From NCBI GenBank assembly GCA_009760855.2, contig WPIO01000011.1, positions 3,584,501-3,648,500 on the forward strand: 64,000 nt of DNA. The letters are read 5' to 3'. Shown here piece by piece: positions 58,070-64,000 of this stretch (position 1 is the first letter of the stretch; the number at the start of each line of letters is the position of its first letter). The notes under the pieces are model-generated. The model had not been told where the DNA came from. It was given only the letters and a program-made list of their open reading frames with translations, and did not search any database. Source of the stretch: Cristatella mucedo. Its lineage: Eukaryota > Bryozoa > Phylactolaemata > Cristatellidae. The position numbers and the translations under genes are program-made.

Positions 58070-59150
58070 ATAGCAAATGATGCCTAGAACAGGTGGGTCT
58101 TTAGCTTTTTAAATGTCTTCATATCAGGGGATTTCGTCAAGCCAATCAATTCGGGGGAGATTCGGGGGACGGGCGTGGGAGCACAAGCAACAACTGAAAG
58201 CGTGGTCTCCGAACCGAAAAAATTGAGCTCAAATAGAGGCTCAGCAAAGCAAATTGAATGAGAAGAGTAGGCGTTACGAAACGAAGCTTGAGAAGGAATT
58301 ATTCCCGATTGGTAGGTTGAACATTAAGGTACGTAAAGGTCACTGACTGAGAAAACCGTGAAGTCTCGAAGCTGCTTGATGGGGAGTCAGAGTAGATCAG
58401 GAAGAAGCTTATAATTGGGTGGTTAAGACGTTCAAGACAGGCATGCCTACACGCAGAGTTGTCCAGCGACTGTAAGCTCCTTGTAGCACACACAGGAAGA
58501 CTTTCAATTAGTGAGTTACAGATGCCTAGACGGTATGAGGTCACAGGCATGAGCCGGCTTGCCGGTATCATTATCTAAGCAAGCCCGGATTCTTGCATTG
58601 CTACGGAGCTGAAAGAAGGCTGAATTAACTGCAAAGTTTATGTAATCCTCTAGCAAAAGATAATTTGTAACAAAATACCCATATCGTGTGAAGACTGTAC
58701 AGGAGATATGCTGGCTGAACCCATTTTTGGGTAAGTAACTTCTGGCTCCGTGCAGACGCGTTCCTCAAACTCTTTTGAATTAAACGCCCACATGGTGACA
58801 TTTGTAAATCGCGAACGCAAAAAAAAGGATGGGCTGTGGCAAGCTTTTTCAACCACCACACCCAACAGACCACTGATGACGAACGTTGACTCTGCAGAGG
58901 GATACGCTTTAAAACCTGACTGAAAATTATTTTTGAAATTTTTTTAGTTTTTTACAAAGAGTTTAACTTAGCCGAAACTATTCATTCCCGTTTCATTGGT
59001 AGTAAACGCAGTTGGCAGACTGGATAAAGTTACTGAAGTTCTCTTTGTGTAGCGCCGACTTGTTAATGAGTGGCCTGACTATAGCCTTTTTTTAAAGATG
59101 CATGGACAGAATTTGCGGCAACGAACTAGTGTTATTTTGCTAATTATTCA
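58070..59150 (-). mobile_element. Diverged LINE, C-terminal half of RT
   Basis: Minus-strand matches: the AWNSLP counterpart near 58160-58190, the GICNSLIESLPVCATRSLQS block (58470-58535), the linker near 58560-58740, and VVRPLL-like codons near 59060-59095. The RT catalytic region is missing, and no 3' hairpin remains. Confidence 0.6.
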
Positions 59151-59157
59151 CGGCAGC

Positions 59158-59965
59158 AGTAAATAATAAAATAATAATAATACATTTGATATAGCGCCCC
59201 GGGACCGCCCTTCTGCACGACCTGTCGTCGGGCTGGGTATCGCGACCGAACAACAAGCCAGCTGGCTCCAACACCAAGCACTTAATTCCAAACCACGCCG
59301 GCCAAGCCCAGTCTACACACTCTAGACCACTGCCGGTGTCGAGCGATCTCGCCCTCCTCTCCCGTTGTACTCCTTCGGCAGCCATTATATTCCATGCATG
59401 CACAGTTGTTCGCTCTGTCGGGCCATTGTTCGTTCCGAACCCACCCAACAGCTAGCGGCAGTTTGTGGTGGATGGATGTCCCCACAGATGCCGCCAATGC
59501 ATGGATTTGGGCGGGACTGCCGAGACATCATCAGCCCCCCACCACTCGTGAGCCTGCCGGCTGCTTCGGCAGTCTGAGCCCTCGTAGGGTCTCCGCCCTG
59601 TGCTCGCAGGCTACAGAGTTTGCTTGTTCCCTCACACTTGTCCGCGTACAAAGCAAAAAGCCAAGTCATCCCCTGCCCTTCCACAGGACAAGAGCCTGCG
59701 GCTGCTTCGGCAGTCAGAGCCCTCATAGGGTCTCCGCCAAGTGCTCGCAGGCTGCATGTTCCCTCACACGCCCTCAAAAAATATTAATCTCTTTCTTGGC
59801 GCTTTACAATTTCGGCAAAGGAAGCACAATCGAATGGTTAGTGGTAACATGCTCAATGACAACGAGCAGAACATGATTAGAGGTGGCATGCATAGGGTCA
59901 GCATGCAAATGTGGTTAGTAGCAGCAGCAGGTATAAGCACGTACAGGATGAATCATGTGGACAAT
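59158..59965 (-). mobile_element. LINE family A 3' end split by an insertion
   Basis: (AAT)n tail and ACATTTGATATAGCGCCC (59158-59199), then the 569-bp insertion, then GCCCTCAAAAAATATTAATC, CTTTCTTGGCGCTTTAC and the 3' end to about 59960, where the next LINE's tail begins. Confidence 0.85.
59200..59768. mobile_element. Unknown 569-bp insertion in a LINE tail
   Basis: GC-rich sequence interrupts the family A hairpin. CGCCC lies at 59195-59199 and again at 59769-59773, consistent with a 5-bp target duplication. No terminal inverted repeat is evident. Inside, a segment of about 80 bp is duplicated (59548-59635 and 59692-59768), sharing GGCTGCTTCGGCAGTC, TAGGGTCTCCGCC, GTGCTCGCAGGCT and GTTCCCTCACAC. 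Confidence 0.7.
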
Positions 59966-60202
59966 AAGAATAATAATAACAACAATAATGCACTTGATAA
60001 AGCGCCCTCGGAGAACTTAATCTCTTTCTTGGCGCTTTACATTTGCTGCAAAGAAAAATGCAGTTGAATGGTGAGTAAATCATGCTTGATAAACAAACAA
60101 AATGAATACCATGGTTAGGGGTGACATGCACAGGGTCAGCGTGCAAATGTGGTTAGTGGCAGCATGCACAGTGTCAGCACTCATAAGCACATCAAGGACG
60201 AA

Positions 60203-61798
60203 TCACCGGGACCCACTAAATGCTGTCCTAAATAGGTGTGTTTTTAAATTCTTTTTAAATGTGGTCAGGTTAGGGGATGTTCTGCCGCAGGTTGGGAGGG
60301 AGTTCCAGGCTTTGGGAGCATACGAACTAAATGCACGGTCTCCAAAGGATTTGAGGTTTGTACGGGGTAATTGTAGACTGTTGGATTCCGAAAAGTAGGT
60401 GGTACGATGCTTGGCCTGATGGCGGAGTAGATCTGAGAGATAGTCTGGAGCCATAGAATGGAGGGACCTAAAAGTGAGCGACAAAACCTTGAAGTCAATC
60501 CGTTGATTGACTGGTAGCCAGTGCAGGTCGGCGAGAAGTGGAGTAACGTGGCAACTGCAACGCTCACGACAGACAAGCCTAGCTGCAGAGTTTTGCACCA
60601 GCTGCAATCGCCTGATCGCACATGCTGGTAGGCCAGTAAGCAGTGAGTTGCAGAATTCGAGACGGATGTCACGAATGCATGGACCAACTTGGACGTGGTA
60701 TCCTTATCTAAACAAGCCCGAATTTTAGCAATGTTATGAAGCTGAAAATAGGCAGATTAGACTGTGGAGCTGATGTGGTCGTCTAACGAGAGGTTGCTTT
60801 GGAAAATGACACCTAAATTTCGAGCTGATTCAACTGGAGATATGCTGGCAGAGCCAATTTTGAGTTTAAGCCTTTCCAATTTGTGAATCACACTGGGTTT
60901 GCCCATAACTAGTAAGTTAGTTTTATCATCGTTTAGTTTTAGAAAATTTGCTGCCATCCATGTGCGGATGTCATCAATACATGCAGCAAGTGAGTTGAGT
61001 GAATTTGAAGTGCTCGAAGGCTGGGAGGGATCAAAGCAAATGTACATCTGAGTGTCATCCGCATAGAAGTGAAAGCCTAGATTGTGCTTGGCAATCACAT
61101 CAGCAAGAGGGAGAGTATAAACTGTGAAAAGAACCGGACCTAGCACGGAGCCCTGAGGTACCCCATATTTCAGAGGTTCCTCAGATGATCTTTGTCCATT
61201 CACATCAATACTCTGGAGTCTCCCACTGAGATAGGACCTGAACCGTTGCAGAGCAGTGCCAGTGATGTCCAGGCGAGATGAGAGGTGCTCTAGAAGAACT
61301 TTGTGATAGATAGCATCAAAAGCTTCCGAAATATCAAGCAAAACAAGTAGAGACACTCCACCTATGTCTGCATTCCTACGTAGTTTGCTTTACACCCTAA
61401 GCAATGCTGACTCTGTGGAGTGATTAGCTCTAAAGCCAGACTGGAACTTAATAGCAAGGTGTGAGGTTTCGATATATGAGTTTAGTTGGCCTGCCACGAC
61501 CCGTTCCAGTGTCTTTGATAGGAATGGTGGAAGGGAGACTGGGCGGTAGTTGCTCAAGTTCTCTTGGTCTAGTGTCGATTTCTTGAGAAGTGGCCTGACT
61601 ACAGCTTTTTTGAAAGGTGCTGGGACATGACCTGAGGCTAATGACATAATTAATTATGTTAGTTATACATGGCAGCAGCAGATCAATGCAACGTAGGAGC
61701 AGGACAGTGGGAATAGGGTCCAGAGGACTTGTTGTCTTCTTTGATTGAGATACGAACTTCAGGACTAGATCACGAGTGACCTGCTTAAATGTAGACAT
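60203..61798 (-). pseudogene. LINE reverse transcriptase and C-terminal domain
   Basis: Order of motifs: [20 protein letters not shown] and [18 protein letters not shown] (about 61550-61610), [32 protein letters not shown] (first Asp), YGVPQGSVLGPVLFTVY (about 61135-61185), FHFYADDTQMYICFDPSQPS (catalytic YADD, about 61005-61065), NFLKLNDDKTNLLVMGKPSV, ARNLGVIFQSNLSLDDHIS, then the C-terminal blocks to FRTAFSGSR (60203). Lesions: a frame change near 61640, TAA at 61390-61392, TAA just after HISSTV at about 60757, and a one-base loss near 60665. All core catalytic residues are retained, so inactivation is recent. Confidence 0.93.
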
Positions 61799-61804
61799 TG
61801 AGGT

Positions 61805-62362
61805 CTAGCCAGGAATCGGGGAACTGCATTCTAGTGGAGATGTTGTCATCACAGGGATGGATTCCTTGATCTTGTCTATCTTCTGCACAAAGAATCGAGA
61901 GAAGCGATCGGCTAGATCACCACAAGGATCATCAGGTAAGGAGCTAACCTGGGAGCGGTTGAGGAGATGGTTTATCGTCGACATTAGCATTTTTGGATTG
62001 TGCATCAGTGATTCGACAATGTTTCTATAGAAGCTAGACTTGGCCTTTGCAAGGATCGATTGGTACGACCTACAGTAGTTTTCATATGCCTGTCGATGGA
62101 AAGTCAGTCCAGATCTTTTGTATGCTTTTTCGAGCTTTCGCTTAGTAGACCTGGCTAGTTTAATGTTTGTGGTAAACCATAGGCCGTCTGGGTGGGGGCG
62201 CACAGTGCGCTTTGTCAGAGGTGCAAACTCGTCGAGCGTGTCAGCTAGTGTCGTGTTGTAGCTATCTACCAACGATGACAGATCGGAGGGAGGACTGAGC
62301 AGCAGAGGTGAAGCTCGCACGGACAGCATCGATGTCAAGGGTCTTGAGGTTTCGCGATTCAC
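61805..62362 (-). pseudogene. LINE linker region between EN and RT
   Basis: A 185-residue frame containing LADTLDEFAPLTKRTVRPHP, GLWFTTNIKLARSTKRKLEK, YENYCRSYQSILAKAKSSFY and DLADRFSRFFVQKIDKIKES. These motifs link endonuclease and reverse transcriptase in CR1/L2-type LINEs. It is offset in frame from the endonuclease, which it overlaps at 62262-62362. Confidence 0.85.
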
Positions 62363-63171
62363 GGGTTATTTTAGAGGAGGAGGTGGGCACACACTGTAGA
62401 TTGAATGAGATCTGCATGTGGTCAGATAAGCAGGATTTGGTGATAATTGGTGATGACAAAGTGCAGTTGTATGAGAAGATCTGGTCGAGTGTGTGACCCT
62501 CGATGTGAGTAGGGCTATGCACATGAGCCGCAAGAGACAATGAGTCAGTCAATGCACGAAATTTGGTGCTAAAAGCGTTAGATAAGTTATCAAAGTGAAC
62601 GTTGAAATCACCCATAACTAGGAAGGATCGATTTCTTGCACACAGAATCGAAATTAGATCGGAGAAATCTGAGATAAAGGAGGATTTGGTATCTGGTGGG
62701 CGATAGACTACTGCCACTATCGGTAGCTTCTCTTCGGATGAGACCAAGACAATCGATTCAAAAGACTGCTTCAAGGGTACTGCAAATGGCTTGAAGTTGA
62801 ATTTCGAGCGAACGATTATAGCAACTCCACCTCCAGTTTTGATCGATCTAGGGGTGTGAAAAAACGAGAAACCAGATGGGGTAGCGTCTTTTATTGTCGG
62901 GCAGTCTCTCGATTTTAGCCAAGTTTCAGTTAGGGAGAGCATGGTCGATACCATTTTCAGAAAAAATGTCAGTTATTACCAGAGGCTTATTGCACATTGA
63001 ACGAGGATTCCAAAGGCAAGCGTTAAGTCTGGCCGAAAGAGTTACAACAGGCCTGATGACCACTAAGTTAGAGAGATTTACAGTGACGCATGTGGGGAAG
63101 CGTGCTGAGCGGTACGAGACAATGCTAGGAATACCAAACGACCGGGTATTCAGCTCGCAGTTCCCGCCCAA
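62262..63171 (-). pseudogene. LINE apurinic-type endonuclease
   Basis: Motifs in order: NACLWNPRSMCNKPLVITDI (about 62965-63030), LTETWLKSRD (catalytic Glu, about 62905-62935), KTGGGVAIIVRS, VVYRPPDT, LVMGDFNVHF (catalytic Asp-Asn), HIEGHTLDQI, and LSDHMQI (catalytic His). All active-site residues of an APE-type endonuclease are present. A single-base discrepancy near 62945 puts the first block in a different frame from the rest. Confidence 0.92.
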
Positions 63172-63454
63172 CGAGCGGCGTCTGCCGCGGCGGCTACGGG
63201 GTGCTTTTCTTTTGTTAATGCATAGTTCATGAATCTTAGCAAGAATATTAATATCTAGGAATGCATTTGATCTAAGATGACGAAGCGATAACAGCTGCTA
63301 ATGATCATAACTAACGTCCAGGTTACTAGCCGCCGGCGTCGCTAAGGCAGCCGCCGGCGTGGGAGACGTAGCTGCCGGAAGCGAGAAGCGTTTAGATATC
63401 CACAGGCACGTAATTTCTTATGCTCTACGGTCAAATAGCACAGACGTAGACGTC

Positions 63455-63560
63455 TATATGGGACCAGATAATGCTGCGATAAATAGATGCGTTTTTTGTT
63501 ACTTTTTAAATGCGGTCAAGTCAAGGAATATCGTGACGCAAGTCAGAAGTGAGTGAATGC
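63455..63560 (-). mobile_element. Short LINE family A C-terminal fragment
   Basis: ATAAATAGATGCGTTTTTTG, TTTTTAAATGCGGTCAAGTC and CGTGACGCAAGTCAGAAGTG match the codons for the final LTTFK...KTHLFRTAF segment. No tail and no upstream part remain. Confidence 0.65.
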
Positions 63561-64000
63561 AACTCGGAGATAGAATGGTAGGTAAAGGGTCTATAGGGCT
63601 AACAGCTTCATTAGACTCCGGCGATAAATTTCAGATTGAGGGCAGCAGTCACGAGCTGCAAGGCAGACGCTGAGTTAGGTAGAGCAGCAATGAATCGAGA
63701 TTAAAGAATTCAGGGACGGTGCTACCTTGAGGATAGACTTTGTCAAACTTGCTGACAAGAAGCTAGAGCTACGACGGTGCCTCCGCATGATCGAAGCATG
63801 CATAGCAAGATATGTAACCAAAACTAGGGCGTAGGCCGCTTCCCGTCCGAGCATCACCCTGTTCCAGCTGCCACGACGAATAATAATGTGAATGCCACGA
63901 TGCCACGAATATTATGTGGAGCTCCTCCGCACGAGAGCCTCGCTCTGAATTCACGGTTGTAGCCTGCATGGTCATCCCAGGCAATCTCTATTCAGGCATT
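63561..64000. other. No recognised feature
   Basis: Short frames only; nothing matches the LINE, SINE or gene signals seen elsewhere. Confidence 0.35.

Larger units (their letters stand above)
59962..63240 (-). mobile_element. Full-length LINE family A (CR1/L2-type)
   Basis: The most complete copy: on the minus strand an endonuclease, linker, reverse transcriptase, C-terminal domain, 3' untranslated end with hairpin, and an (ATT)n tail (59962-59989). Such elements copy themselves by target-primed reverse transcription. The 5' end is placed near 63240 because the endonuclease reading begins soon after; it could extend further, and no target duplication was found. It inserted next to an older family A tail in the same orientation. 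Confidence 0.92.

Noticed and set aside
59548-59768. CRISPR-like spaced repeats
   Set aside because: Only two imperfect copies of about 80 bp with a single spacer in an animal genome; no CRISPR features.

Overview
This window is repeat-dominated nuclear DNA from a multicellular animal, most likely a marine invertebrate (species not determined). Introns with GT/AG borders, a Golgi carbohydrate sulfotransferase, many CR1/L2-type LINE copies, tRNA-derived SINEs, a Polinton/Maverick-like element and long (CT)n, (AT)n and (CCG)n microsatellites all point that way. There is no operon structure, no rRNA or functional tRNA gene, and no CRISPR array. Almost all long open frames are transposon remnants or microsatellite translations.

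Layout. 1-3,840 is very AT-rich and is the decayed end of a Polinton-like element: an unrecognised gene, a gene with phage-tail-fibre-like repeats, a Cys/His frame, a retroviral-type integrase and two genes on the opposite strand. A LINE 3' end has inserted inside the integrase. 4,260-18,370 is a patchwork of two main LINE families. 'Family A' has a 3' hairpin and an (ATT)n tail; 'family B' has an (ATTAC)-like tail. They are nested, inverted and truncated. 20,311-30,514 on the minus strand holds the only cellular gene I can name, a carbohydrate sulfotransferase with two catalytic exons joined through a split Arg codon. An isolated signal-anchor exon about 8 kb upstream is its probable first exon. 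The introns hold LINE, microsatellite and transposase-like debris. 31,200-33,765 is a decayed, nearly full-length family A copy. 33,770-41,650 is GC-rich with no recognisable gene; it includes an unusual inverted array of GGACATTTCC motifs and a (CCG)n tract. 41,650-59,990 is again LINE, SINE and MITE material plus one unrecognised candidate terminal exon. 59,990-63,240 (minus) is the best-preserved family A LINE, with endonuclease and reverse transcriptase broken by only a few lesions.

Most informative observations. (i) A tRNA-derived SINE family carries the same 3' hairpin as LINE family A, which suggests it uses the LINE machinery. (ii) Insertion order can be read: A inserted into B, A into the Polinton integrase, and an unknown 569-bp insert into an A tail. 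(iii) The Polinton-like element has fibre-type repeats and TGA at several apparent Trp positions. (iv) A MITE family, a 101-bp inverted repeat pair and an inverted motif array remain unexplained.
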